The position numbers were made by a program, and so were the translations under genes. Under the pieces are notes generated by a model, which was not told the origin of the DNA, made no database searches, and saw nothing but the letters and a program-made list of their open reading frames with translations. This document shows, in pieces, positions 23,803-31,743 of a DNA stretch of 64,000 nt (the stretch's first letter is position 1; every line of letters starts with the position of its first letter). Source of the stretch: Cytophagales bacterium (GTDB taxonomy: Bacteria > Bacteroidota > Bacteroidia > Cytophagales > Cyclobacteriaceae); contig JAFLBQ010000010.1 in assembly GCA_017303805.1 (NCBI GenBank), positions 49,742 through 113,741 of the forward strand, in the 5' to 3' direction.

Positions 23803-23833
23803 AAAGGTTGACCGGCATCGGTCAACCTTTTTT
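23803..23833. terminator. Hairpin terminator after GAPDH
   Basis: Perfect 11-bp arms AAAGGTTGACC and GGTCAACCTTT with a 6-nt loop, followed by further Ts on the plus strand and preceded by As. It ends GAPDH transcription and overlaps the end of the convergent LysR gene. Confidence 0.85.
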
Positions 23834-24755
23834 ATGCGTAGTCGCTTATCCATCCAAAGTGATTTGCAAGTACTTCTTGCTTTTCTGAAGTTACATACTC
23901 GGCAAAGGCCTTAGCTACAGGGGAGAATTTTTTACCCCTAACCCAAATCAGTTGCCATGTAGATTGAATGGGTAAACCCTTTACGGGAATAAGTTGCAAC
24001 TCGCCATGAATCACTTCAGACCGGATTCCAATTAAAGGCATTATGGAATAACCTAGGCCGGCTAACACAGCTTGCTTAACTGCTTCATTAGAAGTAAGCT
24101 CCATCTTTTTTCTAACCTTGATTTTATACTTATTAAAAAAACGCTCCATGGTTTGCCGGGTTCCGGAACCCGGTTCTCTGAAGATTAAAGGCAACTGCTC
24201 GAAAATCTTCCTATTGGTTATTGGTTTTTTAAACGCCTGACCGCTACCTACCAGATAAAGTTGATTGGGCATTAATTCAATTTTTTCAACTTGAATAGTA
24301 TCCGGTAAAATGGAGACTAATGAAAAATCAACTTCATTCTTTTCCAGACTTTCAATTACGAGGGCTTTGTTGGTTACATCCAAAACAATTTCTATATCCG
24401 GATTCTTTTGAAGAAATCCCGATAGGATATACGGAATTACATATTTACCAGTAGAAACCACCGAAACCTTCAGCCGCCCAGAAAGTTTGCCATAAAAAGC
24501 TGTTGTTTTATAGTCGATGGCTTGCACTTCTTGTAAAATTCTATCGGCCGCTGCGGCTATTTCTTGTCCAAACTCTGTAATGAAAAGCTTCCGGCCCACC
24601 ACTTCCGTAAGCGGAATGGAGAATTGATCTTGAAAATTTTTTAACTGAATAGATACTGCTGGTTGGGTTAAGTGCAACTTTTCTGAAGCCTTGGTAATGC
24701 TTTGATGTTGAGCTACCTGCAGGAATACTTGTAGCTGGTGAAGTGTGTATTTCAT
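23832..24755 (-). CDS. LysR-family regulator, CbbR/CmpR-like
   Basis: A 307-residue LysR-type regulator. The winged helix-turn-helix occupies residues 1-60 (LHQLQVFLQVAQHQSITKASEKLHLTQPAVSIQLK). The effector domain contains LPLIFREPGSGTRQTMERFF; the REPGSGTR segment is typical of the CbbR/CmpR/CcmR branch, which controls carbon fixation and bicarbonate transport genes. It is divergent from an isocitrate dehydrogenase operon that ends with a bicarbonate permease. A perfect palindrome starts only 2 bp upstream of its start codon, which implies autoregulation. The effector is plausibly a carbon metabolite such as 2-oxoglutarate or a photorespiratory-type intermediate, by analogy only. Confidence 0.88.
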   Translation of the reverse strand: MKYTLHQLQVFLQVAQHQSITKASEKLHLTQPAVSIQLKNFQDQFSIPLTEVVGRKLFITEFGQEIAAAADRILQEVQAIDYKTTAFYGKLSGRLKVSVVSTGKYVIPYILSGFLQKNPDIEIVLDVTNKALVIESLEKNEVDFSLVSILPDTIQVEKIELMPNQLYLVGSGQAFKKPITNRKIFEQLPLIFREPGSGTRQTMERFFNKYKIKVRKKMELTSNEAVKQAVLAGLGYSIMPLIGIRSEVIHGELQLIPVKGLPIQSTWQLIWVRGKKFSPVAKAFAEYVTSEKQEVLANHFGWISDYA

Positions 24756-24757
24756 AA

Positions 24758-24786
24758 ATTTTTATTATAATATCTATAATAAAAAT
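24758..24786. promoter_or_regulatory. Perfect palindrome, probable LysR operator
   Basis: The 12-bp arms ATTTTTATTATA and TATAATAAAAAT are perfectly inverted around a 5-bp spacer (ATATC). The core ATTATA-N5-TATAAT has the T-N11-A form of LysR recognition sites. It begins 2 bp from the LysR start codon. Its centre (24772) is about 56 bp upstream of the likely start of the divergent operon, for which CACTTTTG (24814-24821) is a near-consensus -7 without a -33 element. That suits an activated promoter. Confidence 0.7.
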
Positions 24787-24832
24787 AAATTAAAATTTAT
24801 GATTTAATCACATCACTTTTGCAAAAAAAAAT

Positions 24833-26266
24833 ATGCAACGAATTACAATCGCAAAAGGAGATGGTATAGGTCCAGAAATTATGGATGCAACGCTTCGGAT
24901 AATTCTGGCGGCAGGTGCTAAAATAGAAGTTGATGAAATTGAAGTAGGAGAGAAGGTTTACCTGGCTGGAAATACGGCCGGAATTGCAAAGGAAGCTTGG
25001 GATATTATCAGGAAGAACAAAGTTTTTTTAAAAGCACCAATCACCACACCGCAAGGTGGCGGATACAAAAGCTTGAATGTAACCACGCGGAAGTTCCTCG
25101 GCTTGTATTCAAATGTTCGCCCGTGCCGTAGTTTTCACCCCTTTGTTAATACGAAACATCCTGTTATGGATGTAGTAATCATTCGGGAGAATGAAGAGGA
25201 TTTGTATGCAGGTATTGAGCACCAGCAAACGGATGAAGTGGTACAGTGCCTAAAATTGATTAGCAGACCTGGTTGCGAAAAAATTGTTCGTTATGCATTT
25301 GAGTATGCAAAGCAATATGGTCGTAAGAAAGTTACCTGCTTTACCAAGGATAATATCATGAAACAAACAGATGGCTTGTTTCACTTGGTGTTTGATGAAA
25401 TAGGAGCAGAGTACCCTGAGTTGGAGAAAGAACATTGGATAATTGATATCGGTGCTGCGAAATTGGCTGATACACCCGAAGCATTCGATGTAATTGTAAT
25501 GCCCAATTTATATGGTGATATTCTTTCGGATGTGACCGCCCAGATAGCTGGTTCGGTTGGCTTAGCAGGTTCAGCTAATATAGGAGAAGAGTGTTCGATG
25601 TTCGAGGCCATTCACGGATCTGCACCACGCAGAGCCGGGCAAAACCTGGCGAACCCCTCAGGCTTGTTGCAAGGTGCTATTCTGATGCTCAACCACCTCG
25701 GACAAACAGATATTGCAGAGATAGTGCAAAATGCGTGGCTAAAAACTATAGAGGAAGGTATTCATACTTACGATATATTTAAAGAAGGAGTAAGTAAAAA
25801 GAAGGTGGGCACGAGCGAATTTGCAGAAGCTGTAATTGCCAACTTAAAAAGGAAACCCGCTATACTCACTCCTGTAAGTTATGCCAAAGGTTCAGCTCTG
25901 AAACTTCCTAAATATCAGCGTAAGCAACCAGCCAGAAAGGAGTTAGTGGGTGTTGATGTTTTTGTTCATTGGCCTGGTACAGATGCAAATGAATTGGCAA
26001 AGCAAGTAGAAGATTTAGGTGGTAAAGAGCTAACACTTTCCATGATTACCAATCGTGGTATAAAAGTTTGGCCCGATGGTTTTAAAGAAACTTTTTGCAC
26101 CGATCATTGGCGGTGCCGCTTTAAGCCTGCATCGGGCACTCTTCAAAAATCTCTAATTATACATTTGCTCACAAGGGCTATTGAGAAAAATATAGATACC
26201 ATTAAAACCGAGAATCTCTACACGTTCAATGGTAAGCCAGCTTTTTCATTAGGTCAGGGTCAATAA
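24833..26266 (+). CDS. icd: NADP-dependent isocitrate dehydrogenase with C-terminal extension
   Basis: A 477-residue member of the isocitrate/isopropylmalate dehydrogenase family. Landmarks are ITIAKGDGIGPEIMDA, the substrate loop segment SLNVTTRKFLGLYSNVRP, VVIIRENEEDLYAG, the metal-binding MPNLYGDILSDVTAQIAG, and the cofactor segment EAIHGSAPRRAGQNLANP. The catalytic domain ends near residue 340; an extra alpha/beta domain of about 120 residues follows, as in the longer Thermus-type enzymes. It converts isocitrate to 2-oxoglutarate plus CO2, reversibly. It is first in an operon with a small unknown protein and an SbtA-type bicarbonate permease, which raises the possibility of a CO2-linked role. 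Confidence 0.9.
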   Translation: MQRITIAKGDGIGPEIMDATLRIILAAGAKIEVDEIEVGEKVYLAGNTAGIAKEAWDIIRKNKVFLKAPITTPQGGGYKSLNVTTRKFLGLYSNVRPCRSFHPFVNTKHPVMDVVIIRENEEDLYAGIEHQQTDEVVQCLKLISRPGCEKIVRYAFEYAKQYGRKKVTCFTKDNIMKQTDGLFHLVFDEIGAEYPELEKEHWIIDIGAAKLADTPEAFDVIVMPNLYGDILSDVTAQIAGSVGLAGSANIGEECSMFEAIHGSAPRRAGQNLANPSGLLQGAILMLNHLGQTDIAEIVQNAWLKTIEEGIHTYDIFKEGVSKKKVGTSEFAEAVIANLKRKPAILTPVSYAKGSALKLPKYQRKQPARKELVGVDVFVHWPGTDANELAKQVEDLGGKELTLSMITNRGIKVWPDGFKETFCTDHWRCRFKPASGTLQKSLIIHLLTRAIEKNIDTIKTENLYTFNGKPAFSLGQGQ

Positions 26267-26290
26267 CGAAAATTTAAACTACAATATAAC

Positions 26291-26578
26291 ATGAAAAAGC
26301 CACACAGCTTTAAATTGGTTAATGGAAAATTTGCTGCACATGATGTTCGCAAAATTCTTATGGAAATGATTCAAAGCAAAATCAATTACCATACAAGAGA
26401 AATTTTTAGTCTGGAGGAACGGGGTGGAGATACGACACATTCAGAGAAACGTGTTGTTCAATTAAGAAAATCAGCAGAAACACTGAAGAAGGTACTTAGC
26501 AAGGCAGAGGCTAAAGGTTCTAATCTTAGTGTTACTGTGCAGGTAGAAATTGAGTTCCTAGATTATAAGGTCTATTAA
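26291..26578 (+). CDS. Small uncharacterised protein between icd and sbtA
   Basis: A 95-residue cytoplasmic protein I do not recognise. It is rich in Lys and Glu, predicted mostly helical (roughly residues 18-78), and ends in a beta-like stretch, SVTVQVEIEFLDYKVY. There is no signal peptide, membrane segment, metal motif or Cys. It starts 24 bp after the isocitrate dehydrogenase and lies 43 bp before the bicarbonate permease. In cyanobacteria sbtA is often followed by the PII-like regulator sbtB, but this protein shows no PII features, so I do not equate them. A regulatory partner of either neighbour is a fair guess. Confidence 0.65.
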   Translation: MKKPHSFKLVNGKFAAHDVRKILMEMIQSKINYHTREIFSLEERGGDTTHSEKRVVQLRKSAETLKKVLSKAEAKGSNLSVTVQVEIEFLDYKVY

Positions 26579-26621
26579 GCACAACTCAAGTATTAACATT
26601 TCAAGCTAATCCTAATACAAA

Positions 26622-27581
26622 TTGAATTTTGAACTAATCTTAGACAATCTTACGAACCCGGCATTATTATTTTTTGCGCTTGGGATTTTAGCGGTACGAT
26701 TGAAAAGTGATTTAGAAATTCCGCCAAACTCTTCGAAATTTATTTCGCTGTATCTTTTATTTTCGATTGGATTTAAAGGTGGTCAAGAGTTGGCTCATAG
26801 TGAGTTTTCATGGATCATTATTTGGTCTATCCTTTTTGGTATAGCTATTGCTTGCATCATTCCCCTTTATACGTTTTACATCTTAAGGCAGAAACTTTCT
26901 ATTGCAGATGCAGGTGCCGTTGCTGCTGCATACGGATCCGTTAGTGCGGTTACGTTTGTAACAGCAGTTTCATTTTTAGAAGTTCAGCAACTTACTTTCG
27001 GAGGTCATATGGTGGCCGTTATGGCCCTAATGGAGGCTCCTGCAATTATTATTGGTGTAATTTTAATTCGATTTTATTCAGGTGAACAAACTGAGGTGAG
27101 GTTGAGAACCGTTGTGAAGCATTCGCTTACAAACGGAAGTGTATTAATGATTGTTGGGAGTCTTATAATCGGTTGGTTAGCGAGCGATCAGCAAGCGCAA
27201 GGAATCAAACCATTTACCACTGACATCTTTAAAGGTTTTTTGGCAATATTTTTATTGGATATGGGGATTATAAGTGGTCGTAAATTGCACGATTTTTTTA
27301 AGTCGGGCCGGTTTACTTCTTTGTTTGCATTGTTAATTCCCCTAATCAACGGAGTTGCAGTGGCATGGTTAAGTGGATTGGTTACACACGAAATAGGTAA
27401 TCGTTTTATATTTGCGGTTTTGGCGGCCAGTGCTTCTTACATTGCTGTTCCAGCTGCTATGAAAATAGCAGCTCCACAAGCTAACCCGGGAATCTTTTTG
27501 CCCATGACGTTGGTTGTGACTTTCCCCTTTAATATCACCTTGGGAATGCCCATTTACCTTTTAGTAATAAATCAAACATGA
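26622..27581 (+). CDS. sbtA: SbtA-family sodium-dependent bicarbonate permease
   Basis: A 319-residue inner-membrane protein with about ten hydrophobic segments. The N-terminus (NLTNPALLFFALGIL, then SDLEIP, then SIGFKGGQELAHS) closely resembles the start of cyanobacterial SbtA, which imports bicarbonate with Na+. The C-terminal half has YIAVPAAMKIAAPQANPG. An in-frame stop at 26613-26615 rules out any upstream ATG, so translation must start at the TTG at 26622, unless most of the conserved N-terminus is lost. It is last in the icd operon, followed at once by a strong hairpin. It probably supplies bicarbonate for anaplerotic or carboxylation reactions. Confidence 0.88.
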   Translation: MNFELILDNLTNPALLFFALGILAVRLKSDLEIPPNSSKFISLYLLFSIGFKGGQELAHSEFSWIIIWSILFGIAIACIIPLYTFYILRQKLSIADAGAVAAAYGSVSAVTFVTAVSFLEVQQLTFGGHMVAVMALMEAPAIIIGVILIRFYSGEQTEVRLRTVVKHSLTNGSVLMIVGSLIIGWLASDQQAQGIKPFTTDIFKGFLAIFLLDMGIISGRKLHDFFKSGRFTSLFALLIPLINGVAVAWLSGLVTHEIGNRFIFAVLAASASYIAVPAAMKIAAPQANPGIFLPMTLVVTFPFNITLGMPIYLLVINQT

Positions 27582-27583
27582 CT

Positions 27584-27617
27584 TTCCGGGGTTTCATTCC
27601 AGCATGAAACCCCGGAA
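27584..27617. terminator. Strong 14-bp hairpin, bidirectional terminator
   Basis: Perfect 14-bp arms TTCCGGGGTTTCAT and ATGAAACCCCGGAA with a 6-nt loop (TCCAGC). It starts 3 bp after the sbtA stop and lies 12 bp from the end of the convergent RND gene, so it probably serves both operons. There is no long T-run. Confidence 0.8.
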
Positions 27618-27629
27618 GGCCTTACCTGA

Positions 27630-30600
27630 CTATTTTTTTATTCGAGGTGGAATAAGTTTATAAACCACCGGTGTAACCACCCTCGAAAGCAAAGTAGAAC
27701 TTACCAATCCTCCAATCAAGACAATAGCCAGTGGCGATATTAACGGATTGGATGAAAGTGCAATTGGCAACAAGCCACCAATGGCTGTAAGCGATGTTAA
27801 GATGATGGGCAGAAAGCGGATTTCGCCTGCTTCGCGAATAGCCTCTTCCAACGTTTTGCCTTGTTCGCGCAACTGATTGGTAAAATCAACAAGCAAGATT
27901 GTATTCTTTACCTCGATGCCGGCCAGTGCAATAAGCCCCACAATGGCAACAAACGATAATGAATTGCCTGTAAACAGCAGCGCCAGCACAGCCCCCACAA
28001 TCCCTAACGGAATTACAGATAGCACAATAAGCGTACTTTTAAAGGTGCGAAACTCTAAGATCAACACGGCAATAAATAAAAAGACGGTAACAATAATTAC
28101 TTTTTCAAATCCGCCAAACGATTCTTGCCGGCTTTCTACTTCGCCACCCATTCTAAACGAGTAGCCATTGGGCAATGGCATGTTGTTCATTTGTTTTTCT
28201 ACGGTTGCGATTACGTTGCCAGCCAAAAAATTCTTGTCCACAAAAGCAGTAACCGAAACCATGCGCACCTTATCGAAGTGGTTGATGTTAAGCGGAGTGG
28301 TTTCTAACCGCAAGTCGGCTACTTGGGCCAACGGTATAGCCCGGCCGCTTGCATTATTTACAAATACATTTTGCAAGGCATCTAATGTGGGTGTGCCCGG
28401 ATTATTTTTGGTTACAAGGATTGCAATTTCATCTCCGTTCTCGTCTTGAAATTTGCCAACGTTCAATCCGGCAACAGCCAGCCGCACCGTACGATCAATG
28501 GCCAGCGTTGACACGCCCAGCATGCGGGCTTTCTCTTTATGGATAGCTACTTTTATATCGGATTTCAGATGCGTTACCGGGTTGGTAATATAAATGGTAC
28601 CCGGTGTTGTGGTAAGCATTGTTTCAACTTTTGCTGCCAGGTTGCGCAGGGTATCCAGGTTATCGCCAAACAAGCGAACTTCTACGGGTGCATTAATGGG
28701 TGGACCTTGTTCAAAATTTTTAACTTCAACTTTGGCTCCGGGGTAGGGGGTCCATTGGTTTCGTAACCGCTCTATTAACTGCAATTTTTTTTCAGACCGA
28801 ATGTTTTCATGCAACTGCACAAAGATTTGTGTGTAGTCGGTACGTTCGTTTTCCGGAATCACATTATAGTAAATGCGCGGATTACCCTTGCCCACGTTCG
28901 ATGCAAAATATTTTATTTCTGGATGTGTGGTTAACTCAACTTCTACCAACCGCGTAATACTATCGGTGTAAGCCAGGTTAGATTGCAGGGGAGTTGTTAT
29001 ATCCATCAGGAACTGCGGCTTCTCACTAGCCGGAAACAAACTGAATCCGATAACCGGAAATAACTGCAAGGAACCAATAAAAATCGCAAGTGCGATAACG
29101 ATCGTCCACCAGGGTTTGGCCAATGCTTTGTCCAGCAGTGGCGCATAGCTGCCATGGATAATCTTTTTCAAGCCACGCATAAACAGGTTCCCATCGGGGT
29201 GGCCATGCTTTTCTTTTAACAGGCGGCTGGAAAGAAATGGAATAATGGTAAGTGAAACCACCATAGAGGCCAACACCGAAGTGATGACACCCATTGGTAA
29301 GCTCCGGATAAACTCACCGGCCGCTTCGGGCATAAACACCAACGGCAAAAATGCAATGATAAGTGTGGCGGTACAACCCACTACTGCAAGCCCAATTTGC
29401 GAGGTGGCCTTGAGCGTAGCTTCTAACCGGGTATGTCCTTCCAATATCCACCGTTCAATATTTTCAACCACCACAATGCTGTCATCTACCAAAAGGCCAA
29501 GGGCAACCACCAGCCCTACGATGCTCAGTTGATTGAGGTTGTAGCCCAGCACATTCATAAACACTATGCCAATTGCTAACGAAAGCGGAATGGAGATCAT
29601 TACAATAATGGCCGCACGCTGGCCAAGTGGAAGCAGGGTAATGGCCACCAGCAAAATGGCAAGCATGAAATCAAAGCCAAGGCCACGCAGGCGTTTGTTT
29701 ACATTGTCGGCCTGGTCGAAGTGATGCACCAGGTCTATATTACCCGGCAACTCTTTTTTAAAATCGGCTATTGCCTTGCAATAAATCTCCTGTGTCTTCG
29801 AAATGTTTTCGCCTTCTTTTTGCGCTGCGGTTACAAACAAACTGCGATAGCCGTTTAAGCGCGTAATGTGGGTTGCTTCTTCAAAAGAAGGATACACCTC
29901 GGCAACATCTTGCAATAAGATATTCTTTCCGTTGGCCGAAAATACAATAGTGGTTTTTATTTCCTGGTAGTCTTTATAATTACCACTGGTTTTTACGTTA
30001 AACGATTTGGTACCGGCATTTACATTTCCACCCGGAATGCTGGCCATCTCACTTTGTAAAGAGCCTAACACAGCATCAACCGGAATTCGCATGTTCGCCA
30101 GCTTTTCAAGTTTCAAATCAACGCGTACGATTTTATCGGGCAAGCCATGTATGCGCACGCGTTTCAATTGCTTTATTTGTTCCAGCTTCGTTTGCAAAGC
30201 TTCGGCTTGTTGGCGTAGGCTTTCGCGCGAAGCGTTTTCCGATACCAGCGCAATCTGAACTACATTCACATCGGAAGGTGTTACTTTACGCACCTCAATG
30301 CTCGCCAGGTTTTGCGGAAGTTCATCGCGCAAAGCATTTACCTCGCGCACTAACTCCGAATATTTCTCATCCACATCACTCTCGTAGTTGTATTCCACCA
30401 ACAACACAGCCACGCCATCGCTTATGTTGGTTTTAATACGTTTAATGTCTTCCAGTTCAGATACCACGCGTTCCAGCGGTTCGGCAACCAACTCTTCCAT
30501 GTCTTTAGGGCTTGCGCCCGGATACACCACCACGATAGGAAACTGGGGTGCATGCAGTTCGGGATCTTCCGAGCGGGGCATATTTAAAATGGTGGTAACC

Positions 30601-30674
30601 CCCAGGGCTACAATCATTAAAAAGATTACCAGCGTAAACTGATAATTCTTTACTGCGTATGCTGAGATTTTCAT
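27630..30674 (-). CDS. RND efflux pump inner-membrane permease (AcrB/HAE1-like)
   Basis: A 1014-residue transporter with the RND layout: TM1 at the N-terminus, two large periplasmic loops and two groups of TM helices. The proton-relay Asp pair is in TM4 (VVALGLLVDDSIVVVENIERW). The start MKISAYAVKNYQFTLVIFL and the motif PRSEDPEL are typical of the subgroup found with TriABC/MexJK-like pumps. It is 5 bp downstream of the membrane-fusion protein, last in a tetR-tolC-mfp-rnd operon. It would export hydrophobic drugs, detergents or similar compounds; no metal-export signature is obvious. Confidence 0.93.
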   Translation of the reverse strand: MKISAYAVKNYQFTLVIFLMIVALGVTTILNMPRSEDPELHAPQFPIVVVYPGASPKDMEELVAEPLERVVSELEDIKRIKTNISDGVAVLLVEYNYESDVDEKYSELVREVNALRDELPQNLASIEVRKVTPSDVNVVQIALVSENASRESLRQQAEALQTKLEQIKQLKRVRIHGLPDKIVRVDLKLEKLANMRIPVDAVLGSLQSEMASIPGGNVNAGTKSFNVKTSGNYKDYQEIKTTIVFSANGKNILLQDVAEVYPSFEEATHITRLNGYRSLFVTAAQKEGENISKTQEIYCKAIADFKKELPGNIDLVHHFDQADNVNKRLRGLGFDFMLAILLVAITLLPLGQRAAIIVMISIPLSLAIGIVFMNVLGYNLNQLSIVGLVVALGLLVDDSIVVVENIERWILEGHTRLEATLKATSQIGLAVVGCTATLIIAFLPLVFMPEAAGEFIRSLPMGVITSVLASMVVSLTIIPFLSSRLLKEKHGHPDGNLFMRGLKKIIHGSYAPLLDKALAKPWWTIVIALAIFIGSLQLFPVIGFSLFPASEKPQFLMDITTPLQSNLAYTDSITRLVEVELTTHPEIKYFASNVGKGNPRIYYNVIPENERTDYTQIFVQLHENIRSEKKLQLIERLRNQWTPYPGAKVEVKNFEQGPPINAPVEVRLFGDNLDTLRNLAAKVETMLTTTPGTIYITNPVTHLKSDIKVAIHKEKARMLGVSTLAIDRTVRLAVAGLNVGKFQDENGDEIAILVTKNNPGTPTLDALQNVFVNNASGRAIPLAQVADLRLETTPLNINHFDKVRMVSVTAFVDKNFLAGNVIATVEKQMNNMPLPNGYSFRMGGEVESRQESFGGFEKVIIVTVFLFIAVLILEFRTFKSTLIVLSVIPLGIVGAVLALLFTGNSLSFVAIVGLIALAGIEVKNTILLVDFTNQLREQGKTLEEAIREAGEIRFLPIILTSLTAIGGLLPIALSSNPLISPLAIVLIGGLVSSTLLSRVVTPVVYKLIPPRIKK

Positions 30675-30679
30675 AACCC

Positions 30680-31726
30680 TTAGCGACTGATGATGGTAAG
30701 CTCAGATCCGTCTTTCAAGTAAGCGCTGCCACTCACAATCACTTGCTGGCCATCTGCCAGCCCACCCGAAATCAAAACAGAATTTTTTTCGATGCCTATT
30801 ACCGCTACCGGGGTTTTAACTGCTTTGCCGTCTTGTGCAATAAACACGTACCCGGCATTGGCATTGCCATCCAGCAAGGCTTCATAAGGTAGTTTCCAAA
30901 CTTGTTGATTGCGGGCGGCACGCAGGGTAGCCGTGCCAACCAAACCCGCAGCCAATTGTTGCTCCTGTTCAACCACGGTAATTTCAACTTGCAGCGCACC
31001 ATTGTACGCATCTACCGCAGCTGATTTTTTGCTAACAACACCTTTCCAGATTTTTCCCGGCAAGGCATCGGCAGTTATCGTAGCCTTGTCGCCCGGTTCA
31101 ATAATAGCCCACTCCCGATCGGCCACACCTACTTTTAAGATCCAGTGCTGCGACCCGGCTCCATTCGTTTGCAAAACCGGACTTCCCGATGTGATAACCT
31201 GTCCTTCCTGGACAAATTTGCGTAACACGTTGCCGCTTCGTATTGCCCGGATTTCGGAGTAGCTGCGATTGAACCTCGCACTTTGCAATTGTTGCGATGC
31301 CACCTCCCATGCAGTGCGTGCATTTTGAAATTGCTCTAAGGTGGCAACACTGTCTTTATAAAGATTTTGCGCCCGGTTAAAATCGCGGGTAGCTTTTTCA
31401 AAAGCTAATTCGGCTTGCGTTACCTGTGCATTTATTTCCGTAAGGTGTAGCGTAGCCAATAGCTGACCAGCGCGTATTGCATCACCTTCTTTTACAAAGA
31501 TCTTATCAATTACACCTCCAACTTTAAAGGAGAGCAGGGTTTCGTCATCGGTTGTAAACTGGCCGGCTGCTTTGATTTCCGGTTGCAGCAGATAAGACGT
31601 GGCAGTAATTACCTGCACCGGAATTTGTGTGCGGGGACTGCTTGTTTCTTCGGGTTGGGGCGCACGGCAGGCTTGCAGCACTACCAAAAGTGAAATTACA
31701 GTAAATGAGATTTTCATATCGGACAT
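30680..31726 (-). CDS. RND efflux periplasmic adaptor (membrane-fusion) lipoprotein
   Basis: A 348-residue HlyD/AcrA-type adaptor with a lipobox ending VVLQAC (Cys20), anchoring it to the membrane. Landmarks are the lipoyl half-motif VGGVIDKIFVKEGDAIRAGQLLA, a coiled-coil hairpin around residues 100-150, and the beta-barrel region with TLRAARNQQVW. It links the RND pump to the TolC-like channel across the periplasm. It lies 17 bp after tolC and 5 bp before the pump. An in-frame ATG three codons later (31717) is an alternative start. Confidence 0.92.
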   Translation of the reverse strand: MSDMKISFTVISLLVVLQACRAPQPEETSSPRTQIPVQVITATSYLLQPEIKAAGQFTTDDETLLSFKVGGVIDKIFVKEGDAIRAGQLLATLHLTEINAQVTQAELAFEKATRDFNRAQNLYKDSVATLEQFQNARTAWEVASQQLQSARFNRSYSEIRAIRSGNVLRKFVQEGQVITSGSPVLQTNGAGSQHWILKVGVADREWAIIEPGDKATITADALPGKIWKGVVSKKSAAVDAYNGALQVEITVVEQEQQLAAGLVGTATLRAARNQQVWKLPYEALLDGNANAGYVFIAQDGKAVKTPVAVIGIEKNSVLISGGLADGQQVIVSGSAYLKDGSELTIISR

Positions 31727-31743
31727 TTAGTTATTGATAAGTT

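Noticed and set aside
26291-26578. SbtB (PII-like regulator) call for the protein beside sbtA
   Set aside because: No PII/ferredoxin-like pattern or nucleotide-loop motif is visible; position alone is not enough.
28168-28449. Plus-strand open frames across the RND, MFP and TolC genes
   Set aside because: They lie antisense to well-supported efflux genes, have no family features or start signals, and are explained by coding-strand composition.
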